From Chloroflexi bacterium RBG_16_56_11 (GTDB lineage Bacteria; Chloroflexota; Dehalococcoidia; Dehalococcoidales; RBG-16-60-22), in NCBI GenBank assembly GCA_001796865.1, contig MGNQ01000055.1:79901-93862 (forward strand): 13,962 nt of DNA, written 5' to 3'. This document shows, in pieces, positions 1 through 6,736 of the stretch. Position 1 is the stretch's first letter. Each line of letters opens with the position of its first letter. The notes beneath the pieces were generated by a model, which made no database searches, had not been told where the DNA came from, and saw nothing but the letters and a program-made list of their open reading frames with translations. The position numbers and the translations under genes are program-made.

Positions 1-128
1 CCGTCAGCGGCTACCTGTGCATCAAATTCCTGCTGCGTTTCTTGCAGAAAAACTCCACTGATATTTTCGTTTATTACCGCTGGCTGCTGGCCGCCCTGAT
101 AATCACCGTCGCCTTCATGAGGGGCTAA
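1..128 (+). CDS. uppP: Undecaprenyl-diphosphatase UppP (BacA family), C-terminal end only
   Basis: Only the last 41 codons and the TAA stop are present; the reading frame starts at base 3 and the gene begins outside the window. The fragment reads VSGYLCIKFLLRFLQKN, then FVYYRWLLAALIITVAF and a short end. It contains the GYL.IKFLLRFL and F..YR motifs followed by a hydrophobic helix that I recognise as the C-terminus of UppP. The enzyme is an integral membrane protein that dephosphorylates undecaprenyl diphosphate, recycling the lipid carrier for peptidoglycan synthesis. It is a housekeeping gene and its presence suggests a chromosomal location. It is separated by 129 bp from the next gene and is probably not part of the downstream cluster. 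The call rests on a short fragment. Confidence 0.78.
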   Translation, partial: VSGYLCIKFLLRFLQKNSTDIFVYYRWLLAALIITVAFMRG

Positions 129-257
129 ACCCCCGCCGATAGCCCCTGCAGAATACGGGCGAAAACAGCCTTTTTCACATTTTCTTCGACAAAAGTCGCA
201 TACAAGCGAACGAGGTTTTGTTATTATTAGCTCAAAATCTGGAAACGGGAGCTAAAA

Positions 258-1124
258 ATGCAGGTAAAACCATGGGATTTTATGGTAAAAGACACGCCAT
301 CGCGGGACTGGGCTGAAGGGAAAGGCGCATTTATCGTCTTCGCCTTTTTCTGCGGAGGCATCGCCGGCGGTCTGTACCTGACTTCACTTTATTTCAACAA
401 CCTCTGGGGGATGTTTCTCGGCTGGCTCTTTGCCCTGAGCATGGGCATCTTCGATATCGCCCACCTGGGAAACAAGGCGATTGTGTGGAGGATAATGATG
501 CGCCCCAACTCGTCCTGGATATCGCGCGGTTTCCTGCTCGTATTGCTCTTCATAGGCTCGGCGGCCGTGCAGATGGCCCTGAACTACTGGTATCCCGGGA
601 CCGGCCTGGAGACTGTCTTCAAGGTGATATCAGGGATTGCGGCCTTCGGGGTGGTGACCTACAGCGGCTTCGTGCTGAGTTACGTAAGCGGGATAAAATT
701 CTGGAACTCGACTATCATGCCGGTCCTTTTCATCATCAGCGGATTCGCCGGCGGCTCGGCGATCCTGCTGGTAATCAGCTGTTTCGCCGGCACGGACCAG
801 TTCGGGCCCATCAGGCTGGCCACCATCTCCTTCCTGACGGCCTACACCGCCATTATCGGCCTGCACCTGTGGATATCGACCTATAACAGCGCGACCGCCC
901 GGAACTCGGTCAAGCAGATAGTCGCGGGCAGCCTGGCCGGGATTTTCTGGCCGGTGGTCGTCTTTGTTGGACTCGTCATCCCGTCAATCCTTATCGCCGT
1001 TGCCCAATCCGGCTCTCACGTAACGGTGATAATCAACGCGGTATGCATCCTGGCGAGCAACCTGGCGCTGCGCTACACCATACTGAAAGCCGGGATGTAC
1101 GGCCCGCTATTGCCCGCCCGATAA
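258..1124 (+). CDS. NrfD/PsrC/DmsC-type polytopic membrane subunit without visible partner subunits
   Basis: This 288-aa protein has about eight hydrophobic segments (roughly residues 23-45, 47-66, 88-108, 118-142, 152-176, 184-206, 222-246 and 252-270). The pattern and the glycine-rich first helix (FAFFCGGIAGGLYL) fit the NrfD/PsrC family, whose members bind quinones and anchor periplasmic or cytoplasmic Fe-S or molybdopterin oxidoreductases. At 288 residues it is near the short end of that family. The ATG at 258 follows GGGAG with an 8-nt spacer. Upstream, TATTAT at 222-227 could be a -10 box, but no clear -35 is present. Family partners (a four-cluster ferredoxin subunit and a catalytic subunit) are not adjacent. 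Instead a di-iron hemerythrin-like protein follows after 53 bp. The electron donor or acceptor is therefore unknown. Confidence 0.8.
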   Translation: MQVKPWDFMVKDTPSRDWAEGKGAFIVFAFFCGGIAGGLYLTSLYFNNLWGMFLGWLFALSMGIFDIAHLGNKAIVWRIMMRPNSSWISRGFLLVLLFIGSAAVQMALNYWYPGTGLETVFKVISGIAAFGVVTYSGFVLSYVSGIKFWNSTIMPVLFIISGFAGGSAILLVISCFAGTDQFGPIRLATISFLTAYTAIIGLHLWISTYNSATARNSVKQIVAGSLAGIFWPVVVFVGLVIPSILIAVAQSGSHVTVIINAVCILASNLALRYTILKAGMYGPLLPAR

Positions 1125-1126
1125 TA

Positions 1127-1149
1127 CGGGCACTAGCCCGAGACTTTTT
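1127..1149 (+). terminator. Weak hairpin plus T-run between the NrfD-like and hemerythrin genes
   Basis: CGGGC (1127-1131), loop ACTA, and GCCCG (1136-1140) form a perfect 5-bp GC stem, followed after four bases by TTTTT (1145-1149). It starts two bases after the NrfD-like stop codon. The stem is short for an intrinsic terminator, so it may give partial termination or protect the upstream message; it could also be chance. Confidence 0.3.
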
Positions 1150-1177
1150 AGAAAACCGGGAAGGGGAGGCGAAAAAA

Positions 1178-1999
1178 ATGACACCGCAGCTTGACTTACC
1201 CGTGGCGGAATACCTGAACAGGGACATCAAGGCCATCATCACCGAGTTCCCCGCGGTGGCGGACATCCTGGGCCGGTACGATATCGGCTGCGTGTCCTGC
1301 GGGCTCGGTACCTGCCTTTTCAAGGATGTCGTAGCGATACATGACCTTTCCGCGGAGGAAGAGGCCGCCCTGATGGCCGGAATCGCCGGTATTCTCTACC
1401 CGGGTCGCGATGTGGTCATACCCGCCACCGCCAGGCAAGACAGGCCGAAAACAGTTGGGACGCGCTACTCGCCGCCGTTGCAGAAGTTAGTAGACGAGCA
1501 CGGCCTGATAAAAAGGTGGGTGGCCATCATACCCGAATTCATCGAGAACCTTGACATCGCCACGGAGGCAGGCCGGCAGGAAATCCGGCAGGGAATCGAT
1601 TTCATCCGGTCGTTTGCGGACAAGTACCACCATGCCAAGGAAGAAGCCATCCTGTTCAAATACTTTGACGAGAGCCTGGATATTATCAAAATCATGTGCG
1701 CCGACCACGAGAATGCCCGGGCGCGGGTGAGGGAAATGCTGGCGGCCCTGGAGAGACAGGACAGGGAGACAATCGCCACGCATCTGAAGGCCTACCGCGA
1801 CCTGCTCACCGAGCACATCAAAAAAGAGGACGAGGTATTGTACCGCTGGATGGACAGGAACTTATCGACGAGCCAGGTCGGCAAGCTGTTCGCCGCTTTT
1901 AGTGAGAAAGACGGAGAGTTCGGCGGCGCGCCGAAAAACTACGAAGATTTTATCATCCATTTAGAAAAGAAATATAAGATCATGGAGGTATCGAAATGA
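1178..1999 (+). CDS. DUF1858-like N-terminal domain fused to a hemerythrin (HHE) di-iron domain
   Basis: The chosen ATG at 1178 follows GGGGAGG with an A-rich spacer and gives 273 aa. The frame is open 135 bp further upstream, but that part overlaps the NrfD-like gene. Residues 7-75 resemble a DUF1858/ScdA N-terminal domain: a helix with a FPAVADIL..Y pattern, then GCVSCG with cysteines 38, 41 and 46. Residues 100-255 are a hemerythrin four-helix bundle. Candidate di-iron ligands are His108, His151/152, Glu155/156 (HHAKEE), His177 and His213 with Glu217 (EHIKKED). Relatives include YtfE/ScdA-type iron-centre repair proteins and O2/NO-sensing or -detoxifying hemerythrins. A role in protecting or repairing Fe-S enzymes, or in redox work with the NrfD-like neighbour, is inference. 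Its 3' end overlaps the next gene by ATGA, indicating translational coupling. Confidence 0.88.
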   Translation: MTPQLDLPVAEYLNRDIKAIITEFPAVADILGRYDIGCVSCGLGTCLFKDVVAIHDLSAEEEAALMAGIAGILYPGRDVVIPATARQDRPKTVGTRYSPPLQKLVDEHGLIKRWVAIIPEFIENLDIATEAGRQEIRQGIDFIRSFADKYHHAKEEAILFKYFDESLDIIKIMCADHENARARVREMLAALERQDRETIATHLKAYRDLLTEHIKKEDEVLYRWMDRNLSTSQVGKLFAAFSEKDGEFGGAPKNYEDFIIHLEKKYKIMEVSK

Positions 2000-2466
2000 A
2001 CGAGTCAAGTGGTTGCCCCGGTTCCAGGACCCAGGACTTCCGGGCCGCCGTAACGGCCGTGGAGGAGAACCAGGGGAAAGTGAAGTCCCAGCTGCAGCAG
2101 TGGCCGATACAGATGCATCTCATCTCACCGGTAGCGCCTTATTACCAGGGAGCGGACGTCCTGCTCGCGGCCGACTGCGTGGCGTTCGCCCTCGGCGGGT
2201 TCCACCCCGATTACCTTAAAGGCAAGGCCATCGGCATCGCCTGTCCCAAGCTGGACGAAGGCCAGGAAGTCTACATCGAGAAGATAAAGTCCTGGCTGGA
2301 TGACGCTAAGATAAACACGTTGACGGTGCTGATTATGCAGGTCCCGTGCTGTCGTGGGCTTCTAAACCTGGCCCAGCAGGCGGCGCAGCAGGCCCAGAGA
2401 AAGGTCCCCATCAAGGCCGTTGTAGTCGGTCTCCAGGGCGACATCCTTTCCGAAGAATGGCTCTAG
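1996..2466 (+). CDS. Cysteine-rich redox protein resembling a 4Fe-4S ferredoxin-family C-terminal domain, ferredoxin part absent
   Basis: The start codon lies in an ATGA overlap with the hemerythrin gene, and GGAGGT at 1984-1989 serves as a strong ribosome binding site. The 156-aa product has an N-terminal CPGSR motif, then QWPIQMHLISPVAPY, AADCVAF, CPKLDE and VPCCRG motifs. I recognise these from a family of anaerobe proteins usually annotated as 4Fe-4S ferredoxin or iron-sulfur binding hydrogenase. In many relatives an N-terminal two-cluster ferredoxin precedes this domain; here only a short leader with one Cys precedes it. The remaining cysteines (CPGSR, ADC, ACPK, PCC) could bind a cluster or metal. 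The coupling suggests that it works with the DUF1858/hemerythrin protein. The specific reaction is unknown to me. Confidence 0.78.
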   Translation: MNESSGCPGSRTQDFRAAVTAVEENQGKVKSQLQQWPIQMHLISPVAPYYQGADVLLAADCVAFALGGFHPDYLKGKAIGIACPKLDEGQEVYIEKIKSWLDDAKINTLTVLIMQVPCCRGLLNLAQQAAQQAQRKVPIKAVVVGLQGDILSEEWL

Positions 2467-2472
2467 GAGCAG

Positions 2473-2497
2473 AAAAGCCCCGTACCAGAGAGCGGGA
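2473..2497 (-). terminator. Possible weak terminator for the minus-strand cluster
   Basis: On the minus strand, CCCG (2496-2493) can pair with CGGG (2482-2479) over a 10-base loop, and a GCTTTT tail follows. It lies between the convergent clusters, where a terminator is expected. The stem is only 4-5 bp, so this is a position-supported guess. Confidence 0.2.
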
Positions 2498-2538
2498 ACT
2501 GATAGCGCTTTTGGCGTAGACGACTTTTACCGATAGAT

Positions 2539-2673
2539 TTATATCAATTCCTTGAGCTTTTCCGGCGAAACCACCAGGGCACGGTTCCTCTCGATTTCTG
2601 TCGCCCCGGCCGTTTGCTGGCGCTTGAGCGCCCGACCGATGACGTCCCGGACCGGGCCGACGATGGCCGCCAT
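2539..2673 (-). pseudogene. Short ORF or gene remnant of 44 codons downstream of the RutB-like gene
   Basis: Read on the minus strand, ATG at 2673 to TAA at 2539 gives 44 aa, containing VGPVRDVIGRALKR and ending in VVSPEKLKELI. Nearly all codons end in G or C, as in the neighbouring real genes, which argues that this frame was or is translated. The same frame continues upstream through an in-frame TAG (three codons before the ATG) into another short stretch starting MEFSIAS. It could therefore be the 3' part of a decayed gene or a very small gene. No convincing ribosome binding site precedes the ATG. I do not recognise the family. A competing 65-codon plus-strand frame covers 2552-2749. Confidence 0.35.
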
Positions 2674-2745
2674 TTCCGGGGTCTACGAGGCGATGCTGAA
2701 TTCCATCAGAGAATACGGCCGGTATCAGGATGGGGCGCTTGCTGG

Positions 2746-3420
2746 CTAGCCTAAGGCTTCCACCAAGGTCGCGGTTTCGGTCACCCAGCCGAAAACGTTG
2801 GTGACGTTCCAGATGGTGGCATCCTGGATAAAATCCGGGCCGATGTTACCGCAGCCATCGCTGACCAGGACGGGGAAATACTCGTGAAAATAGGCCTCCC
2901 TCAGCGTGGACTCGACGCAAACGTTGGTAGCCAGCCCGATAAACAGCAGGTATTTTATGTTATACGTCCTCAAGATAGTGTCGAGCTCGGTGTTGGCGAA
3001 GCCGCTGTAGCGGTGCTTATCGACGATGATATCCCCGCCACGCGGTTGAAGCTCGTCGATTATCTGCCAGTCCTGGCTGCCGCTGACCAGGAACTTTCCT
3101 TTTAGCTCCGGATGCCCGCGCATGGCCGCCACGCCCAACTCCTTAAAATAGTTAGGAGATTCCACCCCACCCGCGTTGGAAAGATCGGGCCGGTAGCCCA
3201 TCCTGAGATAAACTATCTTTATCCCCCCGCGCCGGCAGGCTTCAATGACCTTCTTGTTTTCGGCGATAACGCGCTCGGCTTTCTTTTCATCAAGATGCCC
3301 CAGGTAATCAAAAAGGCCGCCCTTCTTGCAGAAGGCGTTTTGCATATCGACGATGATTAACGCCGTCCGGTTAGTGTCCAGCTTGATAGCTTCCGGCCTG
3401 GCCGGTAATGTCAGCTCCAT
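2746..3420 (-). CDS. Isochorismatase-fold cysteine amidohydrolase, RutB-like (ureidoacrylate / N-carbamoyl amide type)
   Basis: The ATG at 3420 follows GGAGGT with a 7-nt spacer and gives 224 aa; an upstream GTG at 3435 is less likely. The sequence aligns from memory along its whole length with E. coli RutB: IVDMQNAF..GG, SPNY, ATNVCVEST and NVFGWV all match. The catalytic triad is visible as Asp25, Lys135 (DKHRYSGF) and Cys168; RutB uses an Asp/Lys/Cys triad with almost the same spacing. RutB-type and N-carbamoylsarcosine-amidase-type enzymes hydrolyse a carbamoyl or amide bond with release of ammonia and CO2. No other rut pyrimidine-degradation genes are present, so the uracil pathway is unlikely. 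Its place just downstream of HyuA/HyuB genes suggests action on a ring-opened ureide or other amide. It overlaps the URO-D-like gene by 50 bp. Confidence 0.88.
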   Translation of the reverse strand: MELTLPARPEAIKLDTNRTALIIVDMQNAFCKKGGLFDYLGHLDEKKAERVIAENKKVIEACRRGGIKIVYLRMGYRPDLSNAGGVESPNYFKELGVAAMRGHPELKGKFLVSGSQDWQIIDELQPRGGDIIVDKHRYSGFANTELDTILRTYNIKYLLFIGLATNVCVESTLREAYFHEYFPVLVSDGCGNIGPDFIQDATIWNVTNVFGWVTETATLVEALG

Positions 3421-4435
3421 GCTCGTTACCTCCACCCTGTTGTTTTCCTAAAACCTTCATGACGAGGTGCATATTGTCCGGCGGCATTTCCGGCGGCACT
3501 TCCCAATCGGTGGTAATAAACACGCCGGGGCCGTCCTGGTCTTTTATGAAGGAATCCAGATACGCCTGAATCTCAGGCGGTGTTGAATTAAGAATACGGG
3601 CGGGGATAGCCTTTCCCAGGACGCAGCGTCGCCCGCTTCTGACATTATTCCAAATATTTATGTCTACTCCCGCGGCGACGATACCGTCAAAACCGAGGTC
3701 AATTAGATTGCCCGTATTTTCTGGTACAACGTCCCCCGGCAACAGGACAGAAAAAGCGTTATAAAACCGTATGACGTTTAGTACCGGCGAGAGAACCGGC
3801 TTTAACATAGATATTTGAGCGGCCGGACCGGACGCTATCGACCTATCGGTGAAGGCAATAATATCCGGCTCCACCTGGCAATAGACCTGCACCAGTTTGA
3901 GGAGAAACCCGGCGGCCGCTTCAAGCACTCGTAAGGATTCTTCCGGTCGTTCCGTCAGGTCTTTGATAGGGTCCCGTCCGGTCAGGCCCGCCGCCAGGGT
4001 CAGCGGGCCGGTTAGTACGGCGACCGTTGCCAGGCTTTGTCCCGAAACGCGCTTGATACGCCGCAGGGACTCGATAACCGTGCCGGACCGGCCGGTCTTA
4101 GCGGCGGCTTCAACGTTAATGTTTTTTAGCCGGTCCAGGTCAAAAGTTTTAGCCGGTGCGGTAACGGGCGTTTCATATTCGCCGCGCCACACCACGGGGC
4201 TGCCGCAGACTTCCAGTTCCAGCGATGGGTCAAAGCCGCTGATGACGGCGTCATAGCCGTACAGTTTTTGGGCGTTCTGGAGGCACCTGGTATATTGGGT
4301 GGGGTCAGAGTACATCCGGCGCAGCGGCATGTGCTCCAGCCGGGCGGCGTGGGCAAAGACCCAGGGTATAAAGGGCGGCCGCCTCTTCTCCACCGCTTCA
4401 AAGGCTTTTCTGACTGATTGCTTGGGCGTTAACAT
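3371..4435 (-). CDS. URO-D (uroporphyrinogen decarboxylase/MtaA-like) family protein lacking the usual zinc ligands
   Basis: This 354-aa protein starts MLTPKQSVRKAFEAVEKRRPPFIPW, a typical URO-D family opening. It keeps the TGPLTLAAGLTG segment near residue 140 and a C-terminal PPEMPPDNMHLVMKVL helix. The family includes heme-pathway decarboxylases and the MtaA/MtbA/CmuA corrinoid:thiol methyltransferases. The latter use a His-X-Cys zinc motif (LHICG) and a later Cys (PGCG). Here the corresponding stretches read LLPGDVVPENTG and ITTDWEVPPEMP, without those ligands, so a standard thiol methyltransferase is doubtful. It lies 13 bp after the HyuB-like gene with a poor ribosome binding site. Its last codons run 50 bp into the RutB-like gene, giving a low-complexity tail beyond the usual family end. 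Its role in the pathway is unknown. Confidence 0.82.
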   Translation of the reverse strand: MLTPKQSVRKAFEAVEKRRPPFIPWVFAHAARLEHMPLRRMYSDPTQYTRCLQNAQKLYGYDAVISGFDPSLELEVCGSPVVWRGEYETPVTAPAKTFDLDRLKNINVEAAAKTGRSGTVIESLRRIKRVSGQSLATVAVLTGPLTLAAGLTGRDPIKDLTERPEESLRVLEAAAGFLLKLVQVYCQVEPDIIAFTDRSIASGPAAQISMLKPVLSPVLNVIRFYNAFSVLLPGDVVPENTGNLIDLGFDGIVAAGVDINIWNNVRSGRRCVLGKAIPARILNSTPPEIQAYLDSFIKDQDGPGVFITTDWEVPPEMPPDNMHLVMKVLGKQQGGGNEHGADITGQAGSYQAGH

Positions 4436-4448
4436 TTCCGCAAGGCGC

Positions 4449-6506
4449 TTACATCCTTATTATTTCGCGGGTTTTCTTTCCGTCCGGCCAGGAGCCGTAA
4501 TATTCCAGCACCTCCTCTGGCGGGCGGAGCTTAGACCATTCTTTCTGGAACTCGTCCCAGGTCAGGCTGCGGGAAATCCGGTCCTCTCTCTCTTTCCGGC
4601 GGAACGCTATTGTTTCTTCCTCGTCCAGGTCGAGTGTTTTCGGGTCATAGACTACCCGGTAAACGTTTTCCGCCGTCCAGGGAGAAATAGCTTGCTTCTT
4701 CAAATCTTCAATGACCGCGCGCGGGTCCCTCTCCAGCGCGTCACCGTAGCCGCCGCCGCCGCCGCTGAATACCACCCACATGTCGCCGTTTTCCATGACG
4801 TGTACTTTCTTAAAAATGCTGCTTATCTCGTAGTCGCCTTTGATGGCCCGCTCGGTGATGAGCTGTACCGCGCCGGTGGGGATGTCTTTATCACCCCGCT
4901 TCATTTTTTCCCAGAGGTTGGTATGCTTGACCTCGATGCCGGGCAGAGTGGGTGGTGGATAACCCCCGAAAAGTCCCAGGCAGTTGCGGATTTTACTGCC
5001 CTTGACGTGGCTGTTATAGAGAGCGTAATCGACATAGTTCACGGCGTAGATGGTTTCCGTCCCGGAGCCGCCGCGGAACTTGCCGAAACCGCCGCTGTCC
5101 CGGCTGAGCTTGGCCACCAGATTGAGGAATTGGAACTCGTTCTCGATATCTTCGACATCCGGCGCCCGGCCGGAGGGGCAATGGGAAAAGCCGAAGGCGT
5201 CCACCCCGTCCATGTCCGACCTGGCGCCGTGTCCCTCGGTATTGAGACCGAACGCCAGGAAGTCGGCGACGGGCACGCCCCATTGGTTGACGCCGGAAAT
5301 CAGCACGCCCACGCCGGTGTTGCCGATGGCCGCCGCGACAAGTTCGCGTTGAGGGCTATCGAACATCAGCTTGCTCATGCAGATAGTGCCCAGGGTCATG
5401 GCGCCGTGGCAGGAGGGAGCGCTGTTGCTCTGGGCGGCTTCAAAGTGCGGGTTAAACATGCAGCCCTCGGGCACCTTCCAGTCCATCGGACCGAAGATGC
5501 CCGCCGAGACCGGCAAATCGGCAAAGGAATAGGACATCAGGTGGATGGCCACGTTGGCCGCCAACCCGTGCGGCATGCAGTGCTGCGGGCTATCGGTCTC
5601 CGGGGAGGTGCCGGTAAAGTCCCAGGTAAGTGTATCGCCTTCTTTTTTCAGGGTGAGGAAGTTGCGCACCAGCCGGTGTTTTTCACCGACGATGTCCATG
5701 AAGGTCACGGCGCGGTAGGTGCCGTCGTTCCACTCGCGGATGCGGCGGCGGGTGCCTTCCTCCGCCTCGATGATGATGCGTCGGAAAAGACCTTTAACGA
5801 AATCGTTGCCCTTTTCTTTAGCCAGCGCGACCAGGCGGCTGCGCAGGCGGTCAGCGGCGCTCAACCGCGCCCGCATATCGATGGCCTGCATCCGCGGGGC
5901 GCGGGACATGAGGTTGACGCACATCTCCACCAGGTCTTCACGGAGGCGGAAATTCTCCCCTATTTTTATGGGTGACAGGAGCATCCCTTCATCATGACGG
6001 GTCTTGGCGGTGAGGGGCATCCCGCCGGGTTCGCAGGCTCCTGTTTCCGGCTGGTGGACAGCGGCGTTCGTCCAGGCGATAAGCTCGCCCTCGTTAAAGA
6101 CCGGCATGACGACGATCTGGTCGCAGTTATGGATGCCGCCGTAAAGAGGGTCGGAGCAGTAAAAGATATCGCCGTCTTTGCAGCCCACCGTAGGGTCTTT
6201 CAGCCAGGTCTCGGCCACGTATTTAATGGGCAGCTGTCCGATGACGGCATGGAGATAAGTACCGCACCAGGCGGCCACCATTTCTCCGGAAGGGGCATAT
6301 ATCCCCGTGACCAGGTCACCGGAGCGGAGCATGGAACTGACGCCCAGCTTGAGGAAGACCTCCTTGGACTCCAGCAGGAAGTTGTTAAGCTTTTCGGTAT
6401 AGATTTCGTAGTCGCCGGGCTGGAGTAATTTCAGGCATTCCAGCTCTTTTTCAGTCGGCTTGTTGGGTTTAATCCACTGCAGCAGCTTTTGCGGGTCCGG
6501 CCTCAT
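4449..6506 (-). CDS. HyuB / acetone carboxylase alpha / ApcD-like subunit of an ATP-dependent carboxylase or hydrolase
   Basis: The ATG at 6506 follows GAGGGAG with a 7-nt spacer. The 685-aa product belongs to the hydantoinase B/oxoprolinase family: GDLVTGIYAPSGEM near residue 63, DPLYGGIHNCDQIVVMPVF near 119, and the SGGGGGYGDALERDP motif near the C-terminal third. His126, Asp129 and His151 have the same spacing as the metal ligands I recall for the acetone carboxylase alpha subunit (His150, Asp153, His175), suggesting an intact metal site. At 685 aa it is longer than typical HyuB and close to the ApcD subunit of acetophenone carboxylase. In these complexes this subunit carries out the chemistry on the substrate once the HyuA-type subunits have activated it with ATP. 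It is the last large subunit gene of the set and is separated from the preceding HyuA gene by a repeat element. Confidence 0.92.
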   Translation of the reverse strand: MRPDPQKLLQWIKPNKPTEKELECLKLLQPGDYEIYTEKLNNFLLESKEVFLKLGVSSMLRSGDLVTGIYAPSGEMVAAWCGTYLHAVIGQLPIKYVAETWLKDPTVGCKDGDIFYCSDPLYGGIHNCDQIVVMPVFNEGELIAWTNAAVHQPETGACEPGGMPLTAKTRHDEGMLLSPIKIGENFRLREDLVEMCVNLMSRAPRMQAIDMRARLSAADRLRSRLVALAKEKGNDFVKGLFRRIIIEAEEGTRRRIREWNDGTYRAVTFMDIVGEKHRLVRNFLTLKKEGDTLTWDFTGTSPETDSPQHCMPHGLAANVAIHLMSYSFADLPVSAGIFGPMDWKVPEGCMFNPHFEAAQSNSAPSCHGAMTLGTICMSKLMFDSPQRELVAAAIGNTGVGVLISGVNQWGVPVADFLAFGLNTEGHGARSDMDGVDAFGFSHCPSGRAPDVEDIENEFQFLNLVAKLSRDSGGFGKFRGGSGTETIYAVNYVDYALYNSHVKGSKIRNCLGLFGGYPPPTLPGIEVKHTNLWEKMKRGDKDIPTGAVQLITERAIKGDYEISSIFKKVHVMENGDMWVVFSGGGGGYGDALERDPRAVIEDLKKQAISPWTAENVYRVVYDPKTLDLDEEETIAFRRKEREDRISRSLTWDEFQKEWSKLRPPEEVLEYYGSWPDGKKTREIIRM

Positions 6507-6552
6507 CTCAATTCTCCCTCTGACCTCACCGCCTTTTATTCCCCCCTTTTCC

Positions 6553-6711
6553 GTCTAAAGGGGCTTGTATCAAAAGTGCTTCCAATGTCACCCTGAGCGG
6601 AGCGAAGGGTCTCGGAGTGGTGGTGTCTAGGCATGTAATGTCTGTCCCCACTCCGAGATTCTTCGTCACTTCGCTCCTCAGAATGACATTTGATATAAAG
6701 CCCGTCTAAAG
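6553..6711. mobile_element. MITE-like palindromic element with an 8-bp direct duplication
   Basis: GTCTAAAG occurs at 6553-6560 and again at 6704-6711, bracketing 143 bp whose ends are inverted (GGGCTTGTATCAAA at 6561 against GGGCTTTATATCAAA read back from 6703). Inside, AATGTCA/TGACATT (6584-6590 with 6684-6690) and CTCGGAGTGG/CCACTCCGAG (6611-6620 with 6648-6657) extend the palindrome to a loop at 6621-6647. No ORF or transposase is inside. The structure fits a non-autonomous inserted element that transposed between the two carboxylase genes. As RNA it would form a long hairpin in the operon message, which may cause partial termination or processing. Confidence 0.7.
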
Positions 6712-6736
6712 AAAGGGGGCGAGGGCGAGGTCTCAG

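Noticed and set aside
186..227. A promoter ahead of the NrfD-like gene (TATTAT at 222-227)
   Set aside because: No -35-like hexamer at suitable spacing, so not listed as a feature although a promoter is expected in this gap.
2539..2700. In-frame TAG as a pyrrolysine codon
   Set aside because: The frame is short, no methylamine methyltransferase family is recognisable, and no pyl genes are present; gene decay is simpler.
2552..2749. A 65-codon plus-strand frame in the gap between clusters
   Set aside because: The first half is Arg/Ser/Thr-rich antisense-like sequence; the minus-strand frame over the same bases has stronger codon bias. Kept only as an alternative to the remnant at 2539-2673.
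4299..5975. A 558-codon open frame on the plus strand opposite the HyuB-like gene
   Set aside because: It is a shadow of the high-GC3 minus-strand gene: the product is low-complexity and Ala/Gly/His-rich with no family motifs, whereas the minus-strand frame is a full-length HyuB-family protein.
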